The notes beneath the pieces were generated by a model. The model made no database searches. It had not been told where the DNA came from and saw nothing but the letters and a program-made list of their open reading frames with translations. Both the position numbers and the translations under genes were made by a program. Below are positions 6,468-12,542 of a DNA stretch of 20,847 nt, piece by piece. This DNA comes from Clostridia bacterium (lineage in GTDB: Bacteria > Bacillota_A > Clostridia > Christensenellales > Aristaeellaceae), in assembly GCA_017430945.1 (NCBI GenBank), contig JAFRMB010000073.1:1-20847 (forward strand), given 5' to 3'. Each line of letters starts with the position of its first letter. The first letter of the stretch is position 1.

Positions 6468-8231
6468 TCAGGCCGCCGGTGCCAGCGCCGCCTGTGCGGC
6501 GAACGCCGCAGCCTGCGCGCCCGCGATGCGCCCGAAGACCACGAAGTCGCACACCGCGTTGCCGCCGATGCGGTTGCCGCCGTGGACGCCGCCGGTGGTC
6601 TCGCCCGCCGCGAACAGGCCGGGGATGACGTTGCCCTCGGTATCGATGACCTCGGTCAGCGTGTCGATCTTGATGCCGCCCATCGTGTGATGGATGCCGG
6701 GCGCGATCTGGATGGCGTAGAACGGCGCGGTGGACAGGTCATCGTCCATGCCGTTGTTGCGTCCGAACGCCTCATCCACGCCGGCGGCGACCGCTGCGTT
6801 CCAGGTGTCCATGGTCTGGACGAACGCTTCCTCATCCACGCCCATGGCCTGCGCCAGCGCCGCGTAGGTGTCGCCCTGCACCGCCATGCCCTTTTCGATG
6901 TACTCCTTGGCGGACTTGTTCTGGTCCACAAGGTGCTGATCGAAGATGATGTAGGCGTAACCGCCGGTCTGCTCGAGCTCCGCGGCGGACACCGCGTCGC
7001 GGGTGGACAGGTCGTTGCAGAAGCGCTTACCCTCCTGGTTGACCAGGATGGCGCCGAGCGAACGCATCTTCTCGGAGACCAGCATGCTGGTGGCCTGATA
7101 GACCGTCGGATGCAGCTGGATCTGGTCCATGTCCACCGTGGCCGCGCCGATGGCCTCGGCCATCAGGATGCCATCACCGGTCGCGCCGGGATGGTTGGTG
7201 GTCACGGCGTTGGCCAGGCTGGGGTTGAAGGAGCACATCAGGTCGAAAGTCGATCCGAAGCCGCCGGTCGCCAGGATCACGGCGTCAGCGCTGATGGTGT
7301 ACGCGTGCCCGGCGTCCTCGGCCTTCGCGCCCACCACGGCGCCGTCGATCGTCAGCAGCTCGGTCGCCGTCGTGTTCAGGCGGATCTCGATGCCCTGCTT
7401 CTCGGCTTCCGCGCTGAGCTTCGCCACCAGGTAAGAGCCGACGGGGCTGCCGTCCTCGGGAGAGTGCAGATACTTGTGGGTGGTGCCGCCGGTGGCCGCC
7501 ACCTTGGGCAGCGGCGCGCCGATGGACTCCAGCCACTCCACCGCCTCCGCGCTGTTCTCAGCCATTGTGGTGACGAGCGCCAGATCGTTCAGCTGGTGGC
7601 CGCCGTTCATGGTGTCCTCGATGAATTCCTGCACGCCGCTGTCGGTGATGCCCTGCGCCTCCTGGAACTTCGTGGCCGCGCAGTTCATGCCGCCGGAGGC
7701 CTTCAGGCTGTTGCCGCCGACCATGGCCATCTTCTCCAGCACCAGCACGTCCGCGCCTTCCTGATGGGCGCGCACCGCCGCCGTGAGGCCCGCGCCGCCC
7801 GCGCCGATGATGAGCACGTCGCACGCCAGCGACTCTGCGGTCTTCTCGCCCGCCTCGGCCGCCTCCGCAGCCACCTCAAAGGGCGCCGGATCGATGCCCG
7901 CACTGCTCAGCGCCTCGCGGATCGCGTTGAAGATGGCCGCGCTGGTCACCGTCGCGCCGGCGATCCCGTCCACGGCGATGCTGTTCGCCTCGACGATCGC
8001 GCCCGGAAGCTTTTCGACCGCCACCGTGCCGATGCCGGGTGTCTCGTTCTGCTCCAGTACCTTCACGTCGTAGATCCTGTTCGCGTCCGCCTCGACCTGG
8101 ACCACCACGTCGCCGTCGATGCCCTGGCCAACGCCCTGGGCCACCACTCTGCCGTCCTCGGCAAGGCCCGCGCCCACGCACATCGCGGCGAGCATCGCCA
8201 CCGCGATGGCAAGCGCCATCAGCTTTTTCAT
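6468..8231 (-). CDS. Secreted FMN-binding/FAD-dependent fumarate-reductase-like flavoprotein
   Basis: A 587-residue exported flavoprotein. Residues 1-24 are a signal peptide (probable cleavage after AGLA). Residues 27-110 are an FMN_bind domain with the flavinylation-type motif DGIAGATVTS, where T94 is the expected site for FMN attached by ApbE. Residues 138-580 are a FAD-dependent fumarate reductase/urocanate reductase-type domain: GAGGAG (143-148) binds FAD, and residues equivalent to the flavocytochrome c3 active site are present as H374 (QLHPT), E387, R411 (LSTRD), H514 (PGIHHTMGG) and R554 (GGNRIGGNA). Where that enzyme has a Thr before the Glu, this protein has S386. It probably reduces an alpha,beta-unsaturated acid outside the membrane as an electron sink; the substrate is unknown. 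Start at 8231, after GGGGAGGAAC. No ApbE is in the window. A LysR gene is divergent from it and may regulate it. Confidence 0.9.
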   Translation of the reverse strand: MKKLMALAIAVAMLAAMCVGAGLAEDGRVVAQGVGQGIDGDVVVQVEADANRIYDVKVLEQNETPGIGTVAVEKLPGAIVEANSIAVDGIAGATVTSAAIFNAIREALSSAGIDPAPFEVAAEAAEAGEKTAESLACDVLIIGAGGAGLTAAVRAHQEGADVLVLEKMAMVGGNSLKASGGMNCAATKFQEAQGITDSGVQEFIEDTMNGGHQLNDLALVTTMAENSAEAVEWLESIGAPLPKVAATGGTTHKYLHSPEDGSPVGSYLVAKLSAEAEKQGIEIRLNTTATELLTIDGAVVGAKAEDAGHAYTISADAVILATGGFGSTFDLMCSFNPSLANAVTTNHPGATGDGILMAEAIGAATVDMDQIQLHPTVYQATSMLVSEKMRSLGAILVNQEGKRFCNDLSTRDAVSAAELEQTGGYAYIIFDQHLVDQNKSAKEYIEKGMAVQGDTYAALAQAMGVDEEAFVQTMDTWNAAVAAGVDEAFGRNNGMDDDLSTAPFYAIQIAPGIHHTMGGIKIDTLTEVIDTEGNVIPGLFAAGETTGGVHGGNRIGGNAVCDFVVFGRIAGAQAAAFAAQAALAPAA

Positions 8232-8289
8232 GTTCGTTCCTCCCCTGTGTCGTTGATCGTACGCATATGTCGTCATGCGCAGTTATCTT

Positions 8290-8357
8290 TATTCTATCAT
8301 ATTTCTGAAGGTATTAACAATTCATACTTTTCACCCGAATCATTCCCTGATAGAATA
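8290..8357. promoter_or_regulatory. Divergent promoters with mirrored extended -10 elements
   Basis: TATTCTATCA (8290-8299) is the exact reverse complement of TGATAGAATA (8348-8357). Read outward on its own strand, each arm gives TGA-TAGAAT, an extended -10 hexamer. The plus-strand element lies 17 nt after TTTTCA (8328-8333) and would start lysR transcription near 8363. The minus-strand element would start the flavoprotein mRNA near 8284; its -35 is poor. The 48-bp interval between the arms is AT-rich and is the likely site for LysR binding, although no clear T-N11-A box stands out. Confidence 0.65.
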
Positions 8358-8391
8358 GTATATGAAGATATCCCGTAAAGGAGATGACGGC

Positions 8392-9303
8392 ATGGATCTT
8401 CGGTCCCTGCGCTATGTGGCGGCCATCGCCGCGCACCAGAACCTGACGAAAGCCGCGGAATCGCTCTACGTGGGCCAGCCGACGCTCAGCAAGTTTCTGG
8501 CCGGACTCGAGCGCGAGCTCGGGCTTCGGCTGTTCGACCGCATCGGGCATCGGTATGTGCCCACCTACGCCGGCAGCCGCTACGTCGAAGCGGCCAGGGA
8601 GATCCTGCGCCTCAAGGCAGGGCTGGACGACGAGATGGCCGATATCCTCAAGCGCGAGGTGGGCGTTCTGAACGTCGCCTTCGCGAACATGCGTGGCTCC
8701 TATATGCTGCCCGAGGTGCTGCCCCGGTTCCGCGATCTGCATCCCAACGTCCGGCTCAACGTGTTCGAGGGCAGCTCCAGCGAAAACGACCGCCGTCTCC
8801 TGAGCGGCGAGATCGACGTCGCCTTCTACAGCATGCCGAGCGCCCCGAACCCGCGCATCGCCTATCACCCGCTGGCCAGTGAGGAGCTTTTGATCTGCAC
8901 GCGCGCCGGACACCCGCTCGGTCGATATGCGCGATCCGACCCGGACAGCGCCTGGCCGCGGCTCGAGCTGTCGCGCCTCAGGGACGAGCTTGTGCTGATG
9001 ATGATGCCAGAGCAGCGCACCCGCCAGATCGTCGACGCCATCCTCGAGGAAAACGGGCTTCGATTCGAAAACGTGCTGTACACGCCGAACATCCCCGCCA
9101 TCATGGGCCTGGTCGCAAACGGCTACGGCGTGTCCTTCGTGTTCGACGCACACCTGAAGCACCGAGCCGGCACCGCGCCCATCGACTGCTACAGTTTCGG
9201 CAGGCCGCGCACCGTGTGCCATTTCGTCGCGGCCACGCGGCAGGGCAGCTATCTGTCCAGCCACGCCCAGGTCTTCATCGATACCGTGAAGGCGCTCGCG
9301 TGA
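8392..9303 (+). CDS. LysR-type transcriptional regulator
   Basis: A 303-residue DNA-binding regulator. Residues 1-60 hold the LysR winged helix-turn-helix (MDLRSLRYVAAIAAHQNLTKAA, then PTLSKFLAGLERELGLRLFDR). Residues about 90-300 are the periplasmic-binding-protein-like effector domain (VGVLNVAFANMRGSYMLPEVLPRF...). The start is the ATG at 8392, 8 nt after AAAGGAG; the in-frame ATG at 8362 has no such site and falls at the predicted transcription start. Like most LysR genes it is transcribed divergently from a neighbour, here the exported flavoprotein, which is its most likely target together with its own promoter. The effector is unknown. The 240 bp downstream to the tRNA promoter hold no clear terminator. 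Confidence 0.93.
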   Translation: MDLRSLRYVAAIAAHQNLTKAAESLYVGQPTLSKFLAGLERELGLRLFDRIGHRYVPTYAGSRYVEAAREILRLKAGLDDEMADILKREVGVLNVAFANMRGSYMLPEVLPRFRDLHPNVRLNVFEGSSSENDRRLLSGEIDVAFYSMPSAPNPRIAYHPLASEELLICTRAGHPLGRYARSDPDSAWPRLELSRLRDELVLMMMPEQRTRQIVDAILEENGLRFENVLYTPNIPAIMGLVANGYGVSFVFDAHLKHRAGTAPIDCYSFGRPRTVCHFVAATRQGSYLSSHAQVFIDTVKALA

Positions 9304-9544
9304 GGCGATGCCGCGCCGACGCTTCACGGTTACGCGCCGCGCCCGTCGACCCGGCGCGCCCCGCCGCTTCGCTCCCGGCAGATCACCGGCTCCGCCTTTC
9401 GGCAGCGCGTCCGTTCCTCCAGCTGCCGCCGCGTCCCCTGGTGCTGGCGACGTCAAACGCCGGCACCGTCAGAGTCTCTCCCGCTGCCGCCATGCCCGAT
9501 GGGTCACGCGCGCCGCACCCGGTGTAAAAAATGCCCTCCGCATA

Positions 9545-9573
9545 TTGACAACCCAAAAGAACTCGTGTATAAT
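9545..9573 (+). promoter_or_regulatory. Perfect consensus promoter of tRNA-Trp
   Basis: TTGACA (9545-9550), a 17-nt spacer and TATAAT (9568-9573) match the sigma-70/sigma-A consensus exactly. The start point would be near 9580, about 14 nt before the tRNA. Confidence 0.93.
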
Positions 9574-9593
9574 GGTCGATGTTCGGAATATTT

Positions 9594-9667
9594 AGGGGCA
9601 TGGTGTAATGGTAACACGTGGGTCTCCAAAACCTTTGTTGAGGGTTCGAATCCTTCTGCCCCTGCCA
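9594..9667 (+). tRNA. tRNA-Trp (anticodon CCA)
   Basis: A complete cloverleaf can be drawn by hand. The acceptor stem pairs AGGGGCA with TGCCCCT, the D arm is GTGT/ACAC with loop AATGGTA, and the anticodon loop CTCCAAA shows CCA at 9626-9628. The T arm is GAGGG-TTCGAAT-CCTTC with one G-T pair, followed by discriminator G and an encoded CCA (9665-9667). The outermost anticodon-stem pair is a T-T mismatch. The gene has its own consensus promoter and terminator. Its 3' 22 nt recur with one mismatch at 11106-11127. Confidence 0.95.
9646..9667 (+). repeat. Attachment-site-like repeat, copy A (tRNA-Trp 3' end)
   Basis: The last 22 nt of the tRNA gene, from TCGAATCC through CCA, match 11106-11127 at 21 of 22 positions in the same orientation. 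Repeats of a tRNA 3' end flanking foreign-looking DNA are the usual mark of site-specific integration. Confidence 0.65.
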
Positions 9668-9669
9668 TG

Positions 9670-9704
9670 AAAAACCGTGATTTATTAATTAAATCACGGT
9701 TTTT
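9670..9704 (+). terminator. Intrinsic terminator of tRNA-Trp
   Basis: AAAAACCGTGATTTA pairs with TAAATCACGGTTTTT around TTAAT (15 bp with A-T flanks) and ends in TTTTT. It begins 2 nt after the encoded CCA. Confidence 0.9.
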
Positions 9705-9705
9705 C

Positions 9706-9916
9706 AATGAAGTCGCCCTGACGGGCTAATGAAAAATGAAGACGCTGCGCTAATGAAGAATTGGGAACGATAGAATTATAGGTTCTCGGGCGACTTTGCT
9801 TCATTAGGCGCAAAGCGCCGTCTTCATTAGCCGCAAAGCGGCGTCTTCATTAAGCACCAGAGCGTTGTCTTCGTTAGATTAAAAGCTGTCTTCATTTTAG
9901 TAATTAGAGTGATGTC
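9706..9916. repeat. Array of TTCATTA-linked mini-hairpins
   Basis: Five direct units of 21-26 nt (starting at 9800, 9823, 9846, 9870 and 9891) share the form TTCATTA, a small inverted repeat, then GTC. Units 1 and 2 are GGCGC-AAA-GCGCC and GCCGC-AAA-GCGGC: the bases change but pairing is kept. Units 3-5 are more degenerate. Two units in the opposite orientation (ending in TAATGAA at 9727-9733 and 9751-9757) lie to the left, and AGTCGCCC (9711-9718) pairs with GGGCGACT (9788-9795), so the whole block can fold as a large symmetric structure. The last GTC is followed at once by the start codon of the four-helix-bundle gene. Confidence 0.8.
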
Positions 9917-9918
9917 TT

Positions 9919-10296
9919 ATGCGCAACGACGAGCTTTCAAGACAATCGATGGACTTTGCCGTTTCCATCATCAATCTGGTCAAAGAACTGAGAGCAAAAC
10001 ATGAATCCATCATATCCAATCAGATAGGCCGTTCCGGGACATCCATCGGCGCAAATATACGCGAAGCGTAGTATGCCCACGGCAAGGCAGACTTTATTGC
10101 CAAGCTGCAAATTGCTCTGAAAGAAGCCAACGAGACGGGTTATTGGCTGGAGCTGCTGGTTAGAACCGGGTATTTGCAGGCCCCGGAATATAAGACGCTT
10201 GAACGCATGTGCACAAGCATACGTGTCATGCTGATCTCATCCATCAAAACCTCAAAGCAAAGCCAAAGGGCGGTAGCGGAACAATATGAGGAGTGA
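9919..10296 (+). pseudogene. Four-helix-bundle protein (S23/23S rRNA intervening-sequence protein family), interrupted by TAG
   Basis: My reading of this frame gives 125 residues with a single in-frame TAG at codon 51 (10069-10071). The sequence matches the S23/IVP four-helix-bundle family: MDFAVSIINLVKELRAKHES, then GRSGTSIGANIREA, the stop, and YAHGKADFIAKLQIALKEANETGYWLELL, ending AVAEQYEE. In family members the residue after NIREA is usually Gln, so a CAG-to-TAG change explains the break. Both halves are otherwise full length with no frameshift, suggesting a recent loss or amber read-through. Relatives are encoded inside 23S rRNA insertions or, as Avd, beside diversity-generating reverse transcriptases; neither is seen here. 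The gene starts directly after the hairpin array. Confidence 0.8.
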
Positions 10297-10441
10297 GAGG
10301 AAGCAAATTGGCAATAGTAGGTCGTTATCGCTGTTTTCCTTAAAGCAATCAAATCAAAGGGAAAAAGGGAACGGTTTGTGAGTAAAATGATAACACATAA
10401 CCGCTCCCCTCATTCTATTGCTTTTGCTGTTAGCGGTTTCG

Positions 10442-10978
10442 TCATGGAATCTCTTTCATTCGTGCTTTTCTTGCAATGTCATATCTGTCTTCGTCATCCA
10501 GGCTCCACAGGTCGTGCCCGTGATAAATGATTAACGTGCCATCCGGACTGTGAAGACCGAGATAAAACCGCCAGTCCCTGTATTCGTCACCGCCGCGCCC
10601 GATCTCATAAAAGAACCAGGCATCAAATACTTCAGGAAGCACAATGCCCTCATTTACGAACCAATCATCTACCAATGCAATGTCCTGTTCAAACTCAATT
10701 GCTTCGAGGGCTTTCGTTTCAAAAAGCCATGTGTCAGGCATGCGCCATTGTCCTGCATCAACGTGCGCAACGAGAATATCATAGCCGCTGATATACATGA
10801 GGGGATCGGTCCAGTGTGTACTTTTAAGGGATTGATAGGGGACTGAGGATGAAATATCGACTGCTTTCAAGAGCTTTCTTTCCAATCCGACACGGCGAAA
10901 ATGATGAATAAACACTACTGCTATTGCAATAACTATGAGAACAATGAGGAGAGCAATGAGCTTTTTATGCTTTTTCAT
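10442..10978 (-). CDS. Membrane-anchored protein of unknown function
   Basis: A 178-residue protein that I do not recognise. Residues 2-6 are basic (KKHKK), residues 7-25 form one hydrophobic segment (LIALLIVLIVIAIAVVFIH), and the remaining 150 residues are soluble, rich in Trp, Tyr and acidic residues, with WRMPDTWLF, DAWFFYEIGRGGDEYRDWRFYLGLHSPDGTLIIYHG and a charged tail. The topology suggests an N-terminal anchor with the domain outside the membrane. The ribosome binding site is weak (GAGTGATG region at about 10990). Codon use is AT-richer than in the surrounding genes, in keeping with its place inside the tRNA-flanked segment. The 145 bp between it and the four-helix-bundle gene hold only imperfect inverted repeats, such as AACCGCT at 10399 with AGCGGTT at 10432. 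Confidence 0.7.
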   Translation of the reverse strand: MKKHKKLIALLIVLIVIAIAVVFIHHFRRVGLERKLLKAVDISSSVPYQSLKSTHWTDPLMYISGYDILVAHVDAGQWRMPDTWLFETKALEAIEFEQDIALVDDWFVNEGIVLPEVFDAWFFYEIGRGGDEYRDWRFYLGLHSPDGTLIIYHGHDLWSLDDEDRYDIARKARMKEIP

Positions 10979-11067
10979 GCCGTGTCATCACTCTTTCTTT
11001 CATTTCACCTGTGTCCATGCTTTACTAAGATTATCTCATACTAATCTTAAGAAGTCAATTATCGAGT

Positions 11068-11127
11068 GTATTCAAAGCCTTTCTTGACAAGCCCGCAGGC
11101 GAGAATCGAATCCTTCTGCCTCTGCCA
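11068..11127 (+). repeat. Degenerate tRNA-Trp 3' half / attachment-site-like repeat, copy B
   Basis: Positions 11068-11087 match the tRNA-Trp anticodon-loop region (9622-9641) at 16 of 20 bases. A 13-nt insertion (11088-11100) follows, and 11106-11127 match the T-loop-to-CCA end at 21 of 22. No 5' acceptor strand complementary to TGCCTCT lies upstream, so this is not a working tRNA. It is followed by its own terminator. Confidence 0.65.
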
Positions 11128-11132
11128 AATGA

Positions 11133-11155
11133 GTCGGTCGAAAGACCGGCTTTTT
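11133..11155 (+). terminator. Intrinsic terminator after the tRNA remnant
   Basis: GTCGGTC-GAAA-GACCGGC (7 bp with one T-G pair and a GAAA tetraloop) followed by TTTTTG. Lying 5 nt after the tRNA-like CCA, it may be the original tRNA terminator displaced by the insertion. Confidence 0.85.
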
Positions 11156-11294
11156 GTTTGTGGGGCAGATGGATCCGAAGCGGCGGGAGTGAATGGGGCT
11201 GTCTCAAAAGAGCCTCTTTCGTATGAAAAATGCAATGGGACTTTTTCAAAACGACGTTCGATGAAAGGATCATCGCACATCGATCCACGATCCG

Positions 11295-11347
11295 CCGTAG
11301 GACGCCATGATCGGCGTCCGCGGGCACCAACGATGGCGCCCCTGCGG
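11295..11347. repeat. Composite palindromic repeat (paired CCGTAGG units)
   Basis: CCGTAGGACGCC (11295-11306) faces GGCGCCCCTGCGG (11335-11347) as an inverted pair. The left unit holds its own perfect hairpin, GGACGCC-ATGATC-GGCGTCC (11300-11319). The arrangement resembles that at 12119-12200. Confidence 0.7.
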
Positions 11348-11379
11348 CCATGGACGCGGCGCAGCGCCGGACACCTCGA

Positions 11380-11910
11380 TCATCCGCGCAGCCCTTTTGA
11401 AAAGAACAGGATCAGGTCATCGTCGACGGTACAGACCGTTTCATACTGCACGCATCGCTTGCCCCGATACCAGACGCCGGAGCCGTCCGGGATATAGCCG
11501 CGTTTGACGTACATCCGCTGCGCGGCGCCATAGCTGTCGCACAACCCGACACCGAGGCAGACCGTGTCCGCGTACCGGCCGGCGATCTGCTCCGCCACGT
11601 CCATCAATCTGTTCCCGATGCCCCTTCTCTGGTACTTCTTCAGCACATTGAAGTCGACGATGACTGGCCAGTCCCTGTCCTTGAACGGGCCGTCTTCCGC
11701 GCGCAGGTACACATACACATACCCGGCGGGACATCCCTCGAATACGGCAGTCAGGGCGATGCATTTCCCCTCGGACCGATCGTCCAGCCTCGCCATGTAT
11801 CCGCCGATCGTCGGATGCCATCCCTGGGCCGTGAATCCATCCGTGAAGACCCGGGCATCCGCGCCTTCCATATCGCGGATGATCAGCTTTCCGTCCTCGA
11901 AATAGACCAT
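11380..11910 (-). CDS. GNAT-family N-acetyltransferase
   Basis: A 176-residue cytoplasmic acyltransferase using acetyl-CoA on an unidentified amine. The GNAT core is clear: a beta strand with IVDFNVLKKYQRRGIGNRLM (about residues 93-112), where Q/R-R-G-I-G is the acetyl-CoA pyrophosphate loop, then CLGVGLCDSYGAAQRMYVKRGY (about 125-146), the usual C-terminal helix and strand with the Tyr-rich YVKRGYIPDG end. The start at 11910 is chosen for GGGAGG 6 nt upstream; the frame runs open for 84 more codons but through repeat-rich non-coding DNA. The gene is transcribed alone, with a plausible extended -10 promoter at 11983. Palindromic repeats lie just beyond its 3' end and upstream of its promoter. 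Confidence 0.9.
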   Translation of the reverse strand: MVYFEDGKLIIRDMEGADARVFTDGFTAQGWHPTIGGYMARLDDRSEGKCIALTAVFEGCPAGYVYVYLRAEDGPFKDRDWPVIVDFNVLKKYQRRGIGNRLMDVAEQIAGRYADTVCLGVGLCDSYGAAQRMYVKRGYIPDGSGVWYRGKRCVQYETVCTVDDDLILFFSKGLRG

Positions 11911-11982
11911 GTGGTGCCTCCCTTCTCGTGGGCGGGACCCGTTTCTGCGGCTGATCCCGGTCCGATCCCCTGCTTTCGTATC

Positions 11983-11991
11983 AGTATAGCA
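11983..11991 (-). promoter_or_regulatory. Extended -10 promoter of the acetyltransferase gene
   Basis: On the minus strand the sequence reads TGC-TATACT, with the hexamer at 11983-11988. No good -35 is present. It would give a leader of about 65 nt. Confidence 0.5.
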
Positions 11992-12118
11992 CAGAATGAT
12001 GCGCACAGAAAGGCGCAGCCTGCCGCAGGGCGGTGGCGGGGGCCGGCGCGTCTTACTCTGCTGCGCCTGCGCCTTCAGTCCGGCATACGCAACCACACGA
12101 TCCTCACTTCCCCCGGCT

Positions 12119-12200
12119 CCGTAGGGACGCCATAATTGGCGTTCGAAAACCTCAGGTGACATCCATGGTTATGCGGGCACCACGAATGGCGCCCCTACGG
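12119..12200. repeat. Composite palindromic repeat (inverted CCGTAGGG pair)
   Basis: CCGTAGGGACGCC (12119-12131) is matched in inverted orientation by GGCGCCCCTACGG (12188-12200) at 12 of 13 positions. Each unit is followed inward by the family's palindrome remnant (CATAATTGGCGTT and CACGAATGGC). The architecture of two head-to-head units resembles enterobacterial REP pairs. Confidence 0.7.
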
Positions 12201-12243
12201 CGGAGGCTGTTCCCGGGGCGCAGACCCGGCGCGGGCATTGCCG

Positions 12244-12349
12244 CGACATCCGATGCGTCGAACAACACCGTTTTCCAATCGCTAAGCAAATACGCCCACG
12301 ACATCCGACGCGTCAAACGATGCCGTTTTCCGAGCACGAAGCAAGCACG
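12244..12349. repeat. Imperfect tandem repeat, period 55 bp
   Basis: Copies at 12244-12294 and 12299-12349 both run CGACATCCGA-GCGTC, AC, CCGTTTTCC, AAGCAA, ACG, with scattered substitutions between them. Neither copy is coding. Confidence 0.75.
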
Positions 12350-12368
12350 GACGCCAATCATGGCGTCC
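12349..12368. repeat. Palindromic repeat GGACGCCA hairpin
   Basis: GGACGCCA-ATCA-TGGCGTCC, a perfect 8-bp hairpin. Its stem is the same as that of the CCGTAGGG-family units at 6167 and 11300. Confidence 0.75.
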
Positions 12369-12501
12369 GCATCCAAATGTCACATATCGGTCTCATACCG
12401 GCATCAGCCATCGGCCGCCATGAATACGACCGGCGCGTTCATCCGTCGATCCGTCGCGAGCGATGCTCGCCGGTGCGCATATCGCGTTTATCCCATGTGC
12501 C

Positions 12502-12518
12502 GTCGACCGTCGGTCGCC
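12502..12518. repeat. Palindromic repeat, GGCGACC family, copy 3
   Basis: GTCGACC-GTC-GGTCGCC, pairing at 6 of 7 positions, matches the copies at 6077 and 6355. It ends 24 nt from the kinase stop codon. Confidence 0.65.
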
Positions 12519-12542
12519 ACGATCCGTTTCCGGCGGTGTCAC

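Larger units (their letters stand above)
9646..11127. mobile_element. Small tRNA-Trp-flanked insertion, probably decayed
   Basis: A segment of about 1.46 kb lies between direct repeats of the tRNA-Trp 3' end. It is visibly more AT-rich than the genes on either side and holds a hairpin array, an interrupted four-helix-bundle gene and an unknown membrane-anchored protein. No integrase, transposase or phage gene is present, so any element must be non-autonomous or reduced. A duplicated and decayed tRNA array is the alternative explanation. Confidence 0.5.
11911..12542. other. Non-coding stretch between the acetyltransferase and the kinase
   Basis: About 630 bp with no credible gene. It holds the acetyltransferase promoter at its left end and a dense repeat cluster from 12119 to 12518: an inverted pair, a 55-bp-period tandem duplication, and several small hairpins, including GCGAGC-GAT-GCTCGC at 12456-12470. 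Long open frames crossing it have no family motifs. Confidence 0.7.

Noticed and set aside
6450..8378. Long open frame (642 codons) on the plus strand opposite the flavoprotein gene
   Set aside because: Its product is His/Arg/Gly-rich with no motif, and the opposite strand encodes a flavoprotein with signal peptide and catalytic residues. GC-rich coding DNA often leaves such antisense frames open.
9304..9544. Possible gene or terminator between lysR and tRNA-Trp
   Set aside because: Frames here are Arg/Pro/Ala-rich without motifs or ribosome binding sites, and no stem with a T tract could be found.
9800..9916. CRISPR array
   Set aside because: Only 7-10 nt are conserved per unit, the period is 21-26 nt, and the variable parts are self-complementary rather than unique spacers; no cas genes nearby.
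11068..11127. Second functional tRNA gene
   Set aside because: The T loop is altered, 13 nt are inserted before the T arm, and no 5' acceptor strand pairs with TGCCTCT.
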